Shown here in pieces: positions 1-7,586 of a stretch of DNA of 18,029 bases (its first letter is position 1; each line of letters opens with the position of its first letter). A program made the position numbers and the translations under genes. The stretch is from UBA1227 sp963629305. Lineage in GTDB: Bacteria > Bacillota > Clostridia > Oscillospirales > Acutalibacteraceae. The notes under the pieces were generated by a model. It saw nothing but the letters and a program-made list of their open reading frames with translations, was not told the DNA's origin and did no database searches. The stretch lies in assembly GCA_963629305.1 (NCBI GenBank), contig CAVGIJ010000025.1:1-18029 (forward strand), written 5' to 3'.

Positions 1-634
1 GTGCAAGTATGCTGTCAAATTCAAAGTCTGTAATTTTAAGAAATTCTTCTATGGTATCTCCTCTGTAGGCACCGAGGTCAATATATTTTTCACGTGGTCC
101 GAGTTTTATTATGCCGTCAAATATATCCTTTCTGTCGGATTCGGAATCAAAGAGATACTGTGGATTTCCCGAAATTCTGTACATAAAGATATTCTTGAAT
201 GTGTCTTTTGATATGTCATCCTCAAGGCATGTATATGCCTCCAGAATTTTCTCCGAATTGTCTTTTACAAAATTCAAGTCAAAGAATACATTCCCGAATA
301 CCGGAACATACGGTGCGATAACGATATGCTTTTTCATAAGTTCTTTGACATATGAAATCATATCATCTCTGAAAACGGCAAACGCCAAAACAATTATAAA
401 GTCATCATATTTTTCTGAAATATCCGAATATCTATATGTTTTGAAATCATGAAATTCTTTTCCTCTGTAGAACTCATCGGAAACAAATATATCAGAGATT
501 TGTATTTTATGTTCCGAAAATATACGGAGAATCTTATCTGCACCGTCACCTGTGCCGTACATGACAATCGGTTTATCGGTATTTTTCAGAAATGCCCACA
601 TATCTTCGGCTTCGTTATAGTCAAACGATAACAT
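1..634 (-). CDS. FkbM-type methyltransferase, N-terminal part (cut by window edge)
   Basis: An open frame of 211 codons starts at the ATG at 634-632 and runs off the left edge with no stop. AGAAGGG sits about 5 nt upstream as ribosome binding site. Residues 23-36 (IVMYGTGDGADKIL) form a Rossmann-like glycine-rich segment. Residues 184-198 (YIDLGAYRGDTIEEF) match motif I of SAM-dependent methyltransferases in the style of the FkbM family, where an N-terminal nucleotide-fold segment precedes the methyltransferase domain. The family usually methylates sugar or small-molecule hydroxyls; the substrate here cannot be told. Most of the catalytic domain lies outside the window. It follows ispH on the same strand but a hairpin separates them, so it is probably a separate or read-through unit. 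Family assignment rests on motif recognition only. Confidence 0.75.
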   Translation of the reverse strand, partial: MLSFDYNEAEDMWAFLKNTDKPIVMYGTGDGADKILRIFSEHKIQISDIFVSDEFYRGKEFHDFKTYRYSDISEKYDDFIIVLAFAVFRDDMISYVKELMKKHIVIAPYVPVFGNVFFDLNFVKDNSEKILEAYTCLEDDISKDTFKNIFMYRISGNPQYLFDSESDRKDIFDGIIKLGPREKYIDLGAYRGDTIEEFLKITDFEFDSILA

Positions 635-664
635 AAATTCCCTTCTTATCTACAAATAAAATAT

Positions 665-694
665 AAGCGGTAACTGTACAAACAATTACCGCTT
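665..694 (-). terminator. Intrinsic terminator after ispH-S1
   Basis: A perfect 8-bp stem (AGCGGTAA / TTACCGCT, 666-673 with 686-693, plus one A-T pair) encloses a 12-nt loop, 20 nt after the IspH-S1 stop. On the minus strand it is followed by a broken T-rich tract (TTATATTTTATTT). On the plus strand it is followed by TTTTTATT, so it could work in both directions. It marks the end of the cmk-plsC-ispH cluster. Confidence 0.75.
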
Positions 695-712
695 TTTATT
701 ATAAGTTAATAA

Positions 713-2728
713 TTATTCCTCAGCAGGTGCTTCTTCATCAGCTTCAACAGGTGCCTCTGTTTCTACTGATTCATCTGTTTCATCCTCTTTAGGCAGAAGA
801 GCACGGATTGAAAGGCTTACGCGCTTCTTGTCGTAATCAATTTCCGTGATTTTAGCTTTTACTGCATCGCCTATTTTAAGAACATCCTGTGGCTTTTCAA
901 CATGCTTATTTGCAATCTGTGAAATGTGGATAAGACCATCGATTCCGTCTATAACATTTGCAAATGCACCGAACGTTGTCATACCGACAATTTTGGCATC
1001 GATAACGTCGCCCTCAGCATATGTATTTTTAAGAATAACCCACGGGTTGTCCTCTTCCTTTTTGTAACCGAGAGAAATTTTGTTATCATCAAGTGCCTTT
1101 ATGAATACTTCAACCGTGTCGCCGACATTGAGAACTTCTGACGGATGTTTGATGCGTTTCCATGAAAGTTCACTGATATGAATCATACCGTCTACTCCGC
1201 CAATGTCAACGAATGCACCGTAGTTTGTGAGTGACTTAACAACGCCTGTGTAAACCTGACCAACCTCAGCAGTTGCCCAGAACTTCTCCTGCGCTTCCTT
1301 ACGTGCACTGCCGATAACAGCTTTTATTGAGCCTACAGCACGACGACGCTGCTTATTTACTTCGATAACTTTGAATGAAACCTTTGTTTTAAGAAGACTT
1401 TCCATTGAGTCGTTCTTACCTACACCGCTGAGTGAGCCGGGAACGAATACGCGTATACCTTTTGCAGTTGTTGCAATAAGACCGCCTTTGATAATATCTG
1501 TTACAGTACCTTCGACAAATTCGCCGCTTTCAACACAAGCTTCAAGCTCGTCCCATGCGTTTGCACTGTCAAAACGTTTCTTTGAAAGCATAATTGTGCC
1601 TTCAACATCATTTGTTTTCATGATTACGACGTTTATTTCATCACCGATTTTGCAATCCTCAGCCGGATTAACGGTCGGATCATAGCTGTATTCAGCGTAT
1701 GTGATGTAGCCGGTTTGCTTCCTTCCTATATCAACCTGAATCTCGGTAGGTGTAATTCCAACAACAACACCCTTTACCTTCTGATCAGTAGACATTTGAG
1801 TTAATGATTCCTCAAGTGCAGCTGCAAAATCAAAATCATCTGCATCATTTACAATAGTGTTTTTTACTTCAGACATAGCCTCAAGTACCTCCTTTATTAT
1901 AGCGGCCGGCGTAGATGCCCCCGCAGTAACACCAATTTTTTTGGCGCCTTTAAAAAAACTCATGTCGAGTTCTTTTGCAGTTTCAACAAGACACGTTTTA
2001 CAATTTTTTTTGCAAAGATTAAAAAGCTTTACGGTATTTGATGAGTGTCTTGCACCGATAACGACCATGTTATCGCATGTTTTTGAAAGTTCCTCAGCCT
2101 CCTGCTGCCTCTGAGCAGTAGCTTTACATATTGTATCAAAAATCGTTGGCTTTGTACACAATAAATTTAGTTTTTTTACGCACTTTTCCCACTCAATTAA
2201 AGAGAATGTTGTCTGACTCACCATAAATATTTCAGAATTGCTGAAATATTCTGTATTTTCTGCCCATATGTCTGAAAGTTTACTACAACTGTCAAAAACA
2301 AATGCGGGAGCTTTACAGAACCCTTTAATGCCGATTACTTCAGGATGTTCGGGGTCACCCGCAATAAGAATTACGGAATTATCTTTCGGAATATCAGCTA
2401 CAATTTTGTGGATTTTAGTCACAAAAGGACATGTAGCGTCAATGTATGAAATTTTGTTTTCCTGAAAATAGCTGTAAACATTTTCAGGTACGCCGTGTGC
2501 TCTTATTACTACATTTGCATCCGTCGGAATTTTTGTGTAGTCATTTTCTATCACAACACCCTTTTCACGGAGTTCGTTAATGATTGTGTTGTTATGAATA
2601 ATTTCTCCAAGCGTATATACATTTGCGAGATGGTCATCAAGACTTTTAAAAACTGTTTTAACAGCTCTGTCAACGCCGAAACAGAATCCGGCGCTTTTCG
2701 CAAGAATTATATTCGGTCTATGTCCCAT
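713..2728 (-). CDS. ispH: Bifunctional IspH (HMBPP reductase) / S1 RNA-binding protein
   Basis: This 671-residue protein joins two functions. Residues 1-285 are IspH/LytB, the [4Fe-4S] enzyme that makes IPP and DMAPP from HMBPP in the last MEP-pathway step. The three cluster cysteines are visible at C16 (AGFCFGVDRA), C100 (DATCPFV) and C201 (DTICKATAQRQ). Substrate-site residues are present as H45, H78 (RAHG), the EHPE motif at 127-130 and SSN at 229-231. Residues ~317-641 hold four S1/OB-fold repeats, at roughly 317-384, 403-470, 490-556 and 573-641; the last two are the most canonical (YGAFVDIGGVDGMIHISELS). A Glu-rich acidic tail ends the protein. The fusion is a known Clostridia arrangement, usually annotated as IspH/RpsA. 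Its ATG lies 22 nt inside the end of plsC, pointing to translational coupling, and the IspH motif begins within a few residues of it. Confidence 0.95.
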   Translation of the reverse strand: MGHRPNIILAKSAGFCFGVDRAVKTVFKSLDDHLANVYTLGEIIHNNTIINELREKGVVIENDYTKIPTDANVVIRAHGVPENVYSYFQENKISYIDATCPFVTKIHKIVADIPKDNSVILIAGDPEHPEVIGIKGFCKAPAFVFDSCSKLSDIWAENTEYFSNSEIFMVSQTTFSLIEWEKCVKKLNLLCTKPTIFDTICKATAQRQQEAEELSKTCDNMVVIGARHSSNTVKLFNLCKKNCKTCLVETAKELDMSFFKGAKKIGVTAGASTPAAIIKEVLEAMSEVKNTIVNDADDFDFAAALEESLTQMSTDQKVKGVVVGITPTEIQVDIGRKQTGYITYAEYSYDPTVNPAEDCKIGDEINVVIMKTNDVEGTIMLSKKRFDSANAWDELEACVESGEFVEGTVTDIIKGGLIATTAKGIRVFVPGSLSGVGKNDSMESLLKTKVSFKVIEVNKQRRRAVGSIKAVIGSARKEAQEKFWATAEVGQVYTGVVKSLTNYGAFVDIGGVDGMIHISELSWKRIKHPSEVLNVGDTVEVFIKALDDNKISLGYKKEEDNPWVILKNTYAEGDVIDAKIVGMTTFGAFANVIDGIDGLIHISQIANKHVEKPQDVLKIGDAVKAKITEIDYDKKRVSLSIRALLPKEDETDESVETEAPVEADEEAPAEE

Positions 2729-3429
2729 AATTCACCGATTTTCTCCATAATAAGTTTTGTAGCGGATCTGAGTTCCTTTGATTTTGTCTCGCCCTCTGTA
2801 AATCCGAGATCTTCATAAGGAATCATTTTACCGAATCTTATAATAAGCTTGGCGCGTTTTACGGAGTCATCCGATTCACGGTGAATGCTTACGGGAACAA
2901 CACCCACCTTTGCCTCTCTGGCGATGAGAGCGATTCCCGCCTTAGCCGATTCCGGCTCAGGCCTACCGTGTTTTTTATCTCTTGTTCCCTGCGGGAAGAT
3001 CATAAGACCGAAGCCCTCTTTTAAAACTCTGATAGCAAAGTTCAATGAGTTTCTGTCCGATGTACCTCTCTTAACGGGAAATCCGCCGAGAATAAGGAGC
3101 GGAATTTTTGTGTAAAATGTGTGAAAGAATTCTTCTTTCGCCATAAAAAGCATGGTCCTCTTGCCGTGCATACAGTAAGTAAGCGTTATAGGGTCAAATC
3201 CGGATAAATGGTTTGAAGCAAGAATAAAGCCGCCTTCATCCGGAACATTTTCAATACCGTAAAATTCAACATCCTTGAACTTTACATGCTGAATAAGGAG
3301 TTTTGCGATAGGATAGAGTATTTTGTACGTAAGCGGCTTCTCACGAAGCTTTTTATCAAAGTTAAACTTATACTCTTTTTCACTGTAAAAGTGCAATTTA
3401 TCCTTGTTGGTTATTATTTGCTTTCCCAT
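2707..3429 (-). CDS. plsC: 1-acyl-sn-glycerol-3-phosphate acyltransferase (PlsC family)
   Basis: This 240-residue protein has the acyltransferase motifs of the PlsC/LPLAT family. The catalytic HX4D is N73-H74-LSGF-D79, motif II is FPVKRG (117-122), motif III is FPQGTR (145-150, with Gln where Glu is usual) and motif IV is VVPVSI (177-182). It should transfer an acyl chain to the sn-2 position of lysophosphatidic acid to give phosphatidic acid at the inner face of the membrane. A hydrophobic stretch before residue 50 probably anchors it. The ATG at 3429 is preceded by AAGGGAGAG at suitable spacing and lies 32 nt inside the 3' end of cmk. The cmk-plsC-ispH order is common in Clostridia. The exact acyl acceptor is not provable from sequence. 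Confidence 0.92.
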   Translation of the reverse strand: MGKQIITNKDKLHFYSEKEYKFNFDKKLREKPLTYKILYPIAKLLIQHVKFKDVEFYGIENVPDEGGFILASNHLSGFDPITLTYCMHGKRTMLFMAKEEFFHTFYTKIPLLILGGFPVKRGTSDRNSLNFAIRVLKEGFGLMIFPQGTRDKKHGRPEPESAKAGIALIAREAKVGVVPVSIHRESDDSVKRAKLIIRFGKMIPYEDLGFTEGETKSKELRSATKLIMEKIGELWDIDRI

Positions 3430-4093
3430 TGTTTTGTCTCTCCCTTACGAGTTCGATTATTTTATTTTTGACCTCTTCAAAAGTAAGGTCGGTAGTATCA
3501 AGTATTATTGAATCCTCTGCAGGCTTCAACGGCGCTATCTCTCTGTGAGAATCTTGATAGTCACGCTCATTAAGATCCTTTAGTATATCATCAAAAGAAA
3601 CGTCCGAGCCTTTTGCAATTAATTCATCAAATCTTCTTTTTGCACGAGCTTCCGGTGAAGCTGTGAGGAAAATTTTAAGATTTGCATTCGGAAGAACAAC
3701 AGTTCCTATGTCTCTCCCATCCATCAGACAATTGTTTTTTGCTGCAATTTCCCGCTGTAAATTAAAAAGGAATTTTCTTACAGACGGAATTTTTGAAACA
3801 TTGGATGCAGCCATTGATGCCTTTGGAAGGCGTATGTCAACAGACACATCTTCTCCGTTTAAAAATACTTTTTGTTCTCCGTTTTCAAAAGCCAGTTCAA
3901 CCTTTATCTTCGGAAGATAATTACCGACATTATCCTCGTTTTCTGTGTTTATGCCGTTTCTTAAAGCATAAAGTCCGACTGCTCTGTAAAGAGCACCGGT
4001 ATCAACGTATATAAAGCCGAGTTCCTTTGAAACCGCACGGGAAATTGAACTTTTTCCTGCGCCTCCCGGTCCGTCAATAGCAATGTTGAACAT
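3398..4093 (-). CDS. cmk: Cytidylate kinase
   Basis: Cytidylate kinase phosphorylates CMP and dCMP with ATP, feeding CTP and lipid synthesis. The 231-residue product is the usual bacterial length. The P-loop is GPGGAGKSS (8-16). DTGALYRA (31-38), GRDIGT (127-132) and the C-terminal DSHREIAPLKPAEDSI segment are CMP-kinase signatures. The frame is open 12 codons further upstream, but the start at 4093 was chosen because MFNIAIDGPG begins right at the P-loop strand and AGGAGG (4106-4111) lies 12 nt upstream. That spacing is slightly long. The Shine-Dalgarno overlaps the stop of the flavoprotein gene, whose stop is 16 nt upstream of this start. The 3' end overlaps plsC by 32 nt. Confidence 0.95.
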   Translation of the reverse strand: MFNIAIDGPGGAGKSSISRAVSKELGFIYVDTGALYRAVGLYALRNGINTENEDNVGNYLPKIKVELAFENGEQKVFLNGEDVSVDIRLPKASMAASNVSKIPSVRKFLFNLQREIAAKNNCLMDGRDIGTVVLPNANLKIFLTASPEARAKRRFDELIAKGSDVSFDDILKDLNERDYQDSHREIAPLKPAEDSIILDTTDLTFEEVKNKIIELVRERQNNGKANNNQQG

Positions 4094-4109
4094 AAATCTT
4101 ATTTTCCTC

Positions 4110-5351
4110 CTATACATTTTCTCCGGCAAGATGACCGGTTGAAAATGCTATTTGAATATTGAAACCTCCGGTATATGCATCGACATCAATAACCTCACCT
4201 GCAAAAAACAGATTTTTTGTGAGCTTTGATTCCATGGTTTTCGGATTAATCTCTTTTACGCATACGCCGCCCGAGGTGATAATCGCTTCGTTTATAGGTC
4301 TGAAGGCTGAAAGCGGAATTACAAAATTCTTCAGCATAAAGACCAATGTATGTCTTTCCTGTTTTGTGAGCTGATTAACCTTTTTATCAGCGGGAATTTG
4401 TGTTCTATCTACCACAACGGGAATCATCTTTGCGGGTAAAAGTCCGCCGAGAGAATTAGAAAAATCTTTATTAAGCTGTTCACCGAAATCTCTGCGTATC
4501 CGAAAATCAAGCTGTTCTTCGGAGAGTGCGGGCTTTAAGTCTATAAACAAAGAATACTGGTTGTCGCGTATATTTCTTATATGAGAGCTCGCACTGAGAA
4601 TTACCGGACCGGAAACACCGAAATGTGTAAATAACATTTCTCCGAAGTCTTTATACACTGTCTTTCCGCTTTTGTTGTCGACTATACGAATGGAAATATT
4701 CTTGAGCGACAAACCCTGCAGTTTTTTACACGTCTCATCATTTGATTCAATCGGTACAAGTGACGGTACAGGTTTGATTATCTCATGTCCCGCTTCTTTT
4801 GCAAGTTTATAGCCGTCACCGTCAGATCCGGTTGTTTTGTACGACATACCTCCGGTCGCAACTACAACCTTATCACAGTGAATTTTTCTACCGTCTTCGA
4901 GCTCAACACCGGTTACTTTATTTTCACAACCGTCATGCTCAATCAAAAGATGTACTACTCTGCCCTGTAATTGTTTTACAGAGCAGTTTTTCATATACTT
5001 TGCGAGGGCATCAACAATTGAAACAGATTTATCCGAAACGGGGAAAACTCTGTTTCCGCGCTCAACTTTAAGCGGGACACCGAGCGATTCAAACAATTCC
5101 ATGGTGTCGTAGGTCATAAATGATGAGAGTGCGCTGAAAAGAAAGTTTCCGTTTACCGGAACCTGATCAATGAACTCTTTTTGGTCGGTACAATAATTTG
5201 TTACATTGCAGCGCCCTTTTCCGGTTATCATCAGTTTCCTGCCTATTCTCTGATTTCTCTCAATTAGGGTAACGCTGTTGCCGTTTTTTGCAGCTGTACA
5301 CGCGCAAAGAACTCCGGCAGGACCGCCCCCTATTACAATGATATCACTCAT
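4110..5351 (-). CDS. NAD(P)/FAD-dependent oxidoreductase, BaiN/HI0933 family
   Basis: This 413-residue flavoprotein has an N-terminal FAD dinucleotide-binding motif, IIVIGGGPAG (4-13), with an acidic E31 after the second strand. It also has the family signature RKLMITGKGRCNVTN (38-52), an ATGG segment, and a C-terminal FAD-contact region (FFAGEVIDVDAYTGGFN). The family is widespread and often annotated as 'aminoacetone oxidase family' or BaiN; the physiological substrate is generally unclear and none is claimed here. The frame is open 46 codons upstream, but the ATG at 5351 is chosen because the FAD motif follows immediately and GGAG lies 9 nt upstream. This start overlaps the RpiR gene by 8 nt, so the two are probably translationally coupled. 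Confidence 0.9.
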   Translation of the reverse strand: MSDIIVIGGGPAGVLCACTAAKNGNSVTLIERNQRIGRKLMITGKGRCNVTNYCTDQKEFIDQVPVNGNFLFSALSSFMTYDTMELFESLGVPLKVERGNRVFPVSDKSVSIVDALAKYMKNCSVKQLQGRVVHLLIEHDGCENKVTGVELEDGRKIHCDKVVVATGGMSYKTTGSDGDGYKLAKEAGHEIIKPVPSLVPIESNDETCKKLQGLSLKNISIRIVDNKSGKTVYKDFGEMLFTHFGVSGPVILSASSHIRNIRDNQYSLFIDLKPALSEEQLDFRIRRDFGEQLNKDFSNSLGGLLPAKMIPVVVDRTQIPADKKVNQLTKQERHTLVFMLKNFVIPLSAFRPINEAIITSGGVCVKEINPKTMESKLTKNLFFAGEVIDVDAYTGGFNIQIAFSTGHLAGENV

Positions 5352-6219
5352 TGATATACTCTCCGTCGTCTTCATATACTCCGTATTTTTTCCATACGTT
5401 TTCAAGCTCGACAAATGTGCTGAGTGTCTGCTCTCTCTTTTTTGCAGAAGAAGCGACAACAAGAGCATTGATAAGACTGAGCGGTGCAACCAATGAGTCC
5501 GTAAAAGATGTCATCGATGTTTTTGCGGTAAGTACATAGTTAGAATACGGAGCAATCGGTGATGATTCACCGTCTGTTATTGCAATGATTTCCGCTCCTT
5601 TATCCTTTACATACTTAAGTGTGTTTACGACCTGACGTGAATAACGGGGGAAGCTTATGGCAATGCATACATCATCCTTCGTTATCTTGAAAATGTCTTC
5701 GAAAATCTCACTCGCCGCGGCACCGTCAATAAGAACAACATTGTCGTAAACCATTTTAAAATAAAAATACATGAAGTTTGCAAGCGGTGCGCTGCTTCTC
5801 ACTCCCAGTATATATATCTTTTCGGCAGTGTTTATCTTTTCCGCTGCCGAGTAGAATTTTTCGGAAGAAATCATGGAAAGAGTTTCTTTTATTGCCGCTC
5901 TGTCATCTGAAAGTACCTTTGTCAAGATGTCCTCATTCACCATCTTAAGGCTTGAAACTTCCATTCTTTGGAGCGTTGTAAGCTTTCCCTTGATATTTTC
6001 CTGGAGAGCCTCCTGAAACTCAGGATAGCCCTCATACCCCATATAAGTTGCAAACCTGACAACGGTTGACTCGCTTATGTCTGTAACCTCTCCGAGCTTA
6101 GCTGCTGTAAAGAACGCAGCCTTCTGGTAATTGTTCAGAATAAAATCGGCAATTTTTTTATGACTTTTTGAGAGGTTGGGATAGTCCTGTTCAATTTTTG
6201 AAAGCAAAGACATACTCAT
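5344..6219 (-). CDS. MurR/RpiR-family transcriptional regulator (HTH + SIS)
   Basis: This 291-residue regulator has an N-terminal RpiR helix-turn-helix (about 1-77; recognition part DISESTVVRFATYMGY, 47-62) and a C-terminal SIS sugar-phosphate-binding domain (about 125-260; IYILGVRSSAP at 135-145, ISFPRYSRQVV at 188-198). Such proteins sense phosphosugars and control sugar or cell-wall amino-sugar genes. No sugar gene is adjacent. It sits among the flavoprotein and cmk-plsC-ispH genes, so its targets may lie elsewhere or it may control this cluster. AAGGAA lies about 5 nt before the ATG at 6219. The last 8 nt overlap the flavoprotein start. Confidence 0.93.
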   Translation of the reverse strand: MSMSLLSKIEQDYPNLSKSHKKIADFILNNYQKAAFFTAAKLGEVTDISESTVVRFATYMGYEGYPEFQEALQENIKGKLTTLQRMEVSSLKMVNEDILTKVLSDDRAAIKETLSMISSEKFYSAAEKINTAEKIYILGVRSSAPLANFMYFYFKMVYDNVVLIDGAAASEIFEDIFKITKDDVCIAISFPRYSRQVVNTLKYVKDKGAEIIAITDGESSPIAPYSNYVLTAKTSMTSFTDSLVAPLSLINALVVASSAKKREQTLSTFVELENVWKKYGVYEDDGEYINE

Positions 6220-6237
6220 TTCATTTCCTTTTATTTT

Positions 6238-6870
6238 TTAATTATTTTGATGATTTTCATCGACATCAACAACGTCATCGGAAATATCAATTACTTCGTC
6301 GGCAGAATCATTATTTTTATCGTGTTTGAAATACTGCGGTTCGCGATACATTGAGAAGAATCCGTCCGGATTGAACTTTGTATATACTTTTTTCGAAATG
6401 ATATAAAGTAGCGGTCCGGCAACAAAGCCTACTGCTCCGACTCCGAAAATCGAGAAAAACAGGTATCCGGCAACAGATGAAAAGATCTCCTCAATCGGAC
6501 TTATTCCGAGTGACTTACCTCTTACAAACGGTTCAAGAATTTGCTTTACAACCATTATGATGATGTAAAGAATAAAAATTGAAAAACCTGCTTTTTTTCC
6601 GTCGGGTTCAACAAACAGTGCATCTATGAGCGCCCATGGGAGCATACAAATGCTTATTCCGACCGTGGGTAAAAAGTCAACAAATGTTATTACAAGTGCG
6701 ATTAGAGGAATAAGCGCTGCCCATGCGATAGGAACAATTTTTTGGTCGATGATAAAAAGGCCGATTACAAGAAGTAAAAATGTAATAGCGGACATCTTAA
6801 GCTGAGACTTAAACCAGTCCACTCCGCTGTCCTTAACATCTTTAAAAAAGTCGGATAAACTTCTGTACAT
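6238..6870 (-). CDS. AI-2E-family membrane protein, half-length form
   Basis: This 210-residue protein matches only the C-terminal half of AI-2E/TqsA/YtvI-type membrane proteins, which are usually about 350 residues. The recognisable parts are the helix at 27-41, the loop motif DFLPTVG (65-71) with LPWAL (77-81), and the conserved KQILEPFVRGKSLG (109-122) followed by two more helices to about 160. An acidic tail full of Asp and Asn follows (about 187-210). Around four to five membrane helices are expected. It has its own AGGAGG 10 nt before the ATG at 6870, and the upstream gene ends 14 nt before it, so the missing half is not simply encoded upstream in another frame. Function is unknown: it could be a shortened but working transporter, a partner of its membrane neighbour, or a decayed copy. 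Confidence 0.7.
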   Translation of the reverse strand: MYRSLSDFFKDVKDSGVDWFKSQLKMSAITFLLLVIGLFIIDQKIVPIAWAALIPLIALVITFVDFLPTVGISICMLPWALIDALFVEPDGKKAGFSIFILYIIIMVVKQILEPFVRGKSLGISPIEEIFSSVAGYLFFSIFGVGAVGFVAGPLLYIISKKVYTKFNPDGFFSMYREPQYFKHDKNNDSADEVIDISDDVVDVDENHQNN

Positions 6871-6884
6871 AACAAATGTACCTC

Positions 6885-7424
6885 CTAAAATTTGAATATT
6901 TTATTTACCTGTTTTCTCCACGCCTTGTCATACAAAAACGAGAGATTTTTTACAAGAATATCATAAAAAACAAAAGTTAAATTGCCGAGTGCAAGCAAAA
7001 TAAAATATGTATATTTTCCGAACTCCTCCATCTCCTCTATCGGTATTGCAAAAACGAAAACAATGAAAAGATATCCGAGAATTACGGAAATATTGAATAC
7101 CATGAACTTTAAGACAGTCTTAAAAAAAGCGTTTTTAACTTTTGAATTAAGAACTCTGTAAAGAATCGGATAATATCCGAAAAAGAATGTGTACATGACG
7201 GCTGCTTCCTTATCCGCAATTACGAGTAGAGAAAGAGCCGAAACGGCGATGTAGATATATACAGACCATTTTAATTCAACCTCCCTTACCGTTACTATGA
7301 GGAGAAGTCCCGCAAACGCAGGTACAACATATGTCATAAAGGGAAGCAGTGAGGACAGAAACATAAAAAAGACCGAAAGGGCCGTTACAATTCCGCCCAA
7401 TGCCGTAAGCGATGTATTTTTCAC
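6885..7424 (-). CDS. Conserved membrane protein of unknown function
   Basis: This is a 179-residue, very hydrophobic protein with about six predicted membrane segments (roughly 9-27, 29-48, 52-70, 73-90, 107-130, 138-160) and a basic C-terminus. The GYYPILY segment after DKEA, around residues 70-89, and the overall size recall small integral-membrane proteins seen in Clostridia, some labelled ECF-transporter-S-like. I cannot assign a function. The start is a GTG at 7424, 5 nt after AGGAGG; an overlapping ATG is out of frame and hits a stop at once. It is the first gene of the minus-strand cluster and lies 14 nt before the half-length AI-2E gene. The two may act together in the membrane, which is inference. 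Confidence 0.7.
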   Translation of the reverse strand: MKNTSLTALGGIVTALSVFFMFLSSLLPFMTYVVPAFAGLLLIVTVREVELKWSVYIYIAVSALSLLVIADKEAAVMYTFFFGYYPILYRVLNSKVKNAFFKTVLKFMVFNISVILGYLFIVFVFAIPIEEMEEFGKYTYFILLALGNLTFVFYDILVKNLSFLYDKAWRKQVNKIFKF

Positions 7425-7454
7425 ATTATCCTCCTCATTATCAAATTAAAATTA

Positions 7455-7483
7455 ATGATACTATTTTTGTATTATTTTTTCAA
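7455..7483 (-). promoter_or_regulatory. Promoter of the minus-strand cluster
   Basis: On the minus strand TTGAAA (7478-7483) and TATCAT (7455-7460) are separated by exactly 17 nt, a good sigma-A-type match. The -10 box lies about 30 nt before the GTG start at 7424, and AGGAGG lies between them. It would drive the membrane-protein/AI-2E/rpiR/flavoprotein/cmk/plsC/ispH cluster. Confidence 0.6.
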
Positions 7484-7525
7484 TAAAAATAAACAAAAAT
7501 ATTGAGATATTTCAATATATTTCTA

Positions 7526-7554
7526 TTGCCTTTTTCCGATTAACAATATAAAAT
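7526..7554 (+). promoter_or_regulatory. Promoter of the signal-peptidase-like gene
   Basis: TTGCCT (7526-7531) and TAAAAT (7549-7554) are separated by 17 nt on the plus strand. The -10 box is about 32 nt before the ATG at 7587, with GGAGG (7574-7578) placed 8 nt from the start. It diverges from the minus-strand promoter about 40 bp away. Confidence 0.6.
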
Positions 7555-7586
7555 TGTTTTGTAGAAATTTGTCGGAGGTTTCATAG

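Noticed and set aside
111..631. Two plus-strand frames of 113 and 60 codons at the left end
   Set aside because: They lie antisense to a minus-strand frame with a ribosome site and clear FkbM-type motifs that simply has no stop inside the window.
4094..4129. Longer N-terminus for cytidylate kinase
   Set aside because: The extra 12 residues are basic and non-conserved, contain the Shine-Dalgarno for the shorter start, and overlap the upstream gene's end.
5352..5489. 46-residue N-terminal extension of the flavoprotein
   Set aside because: It is the shadow of the RpiR gene in another frame. The FAD motif starts right after the ATG at 5351, which has its own ribosome site.
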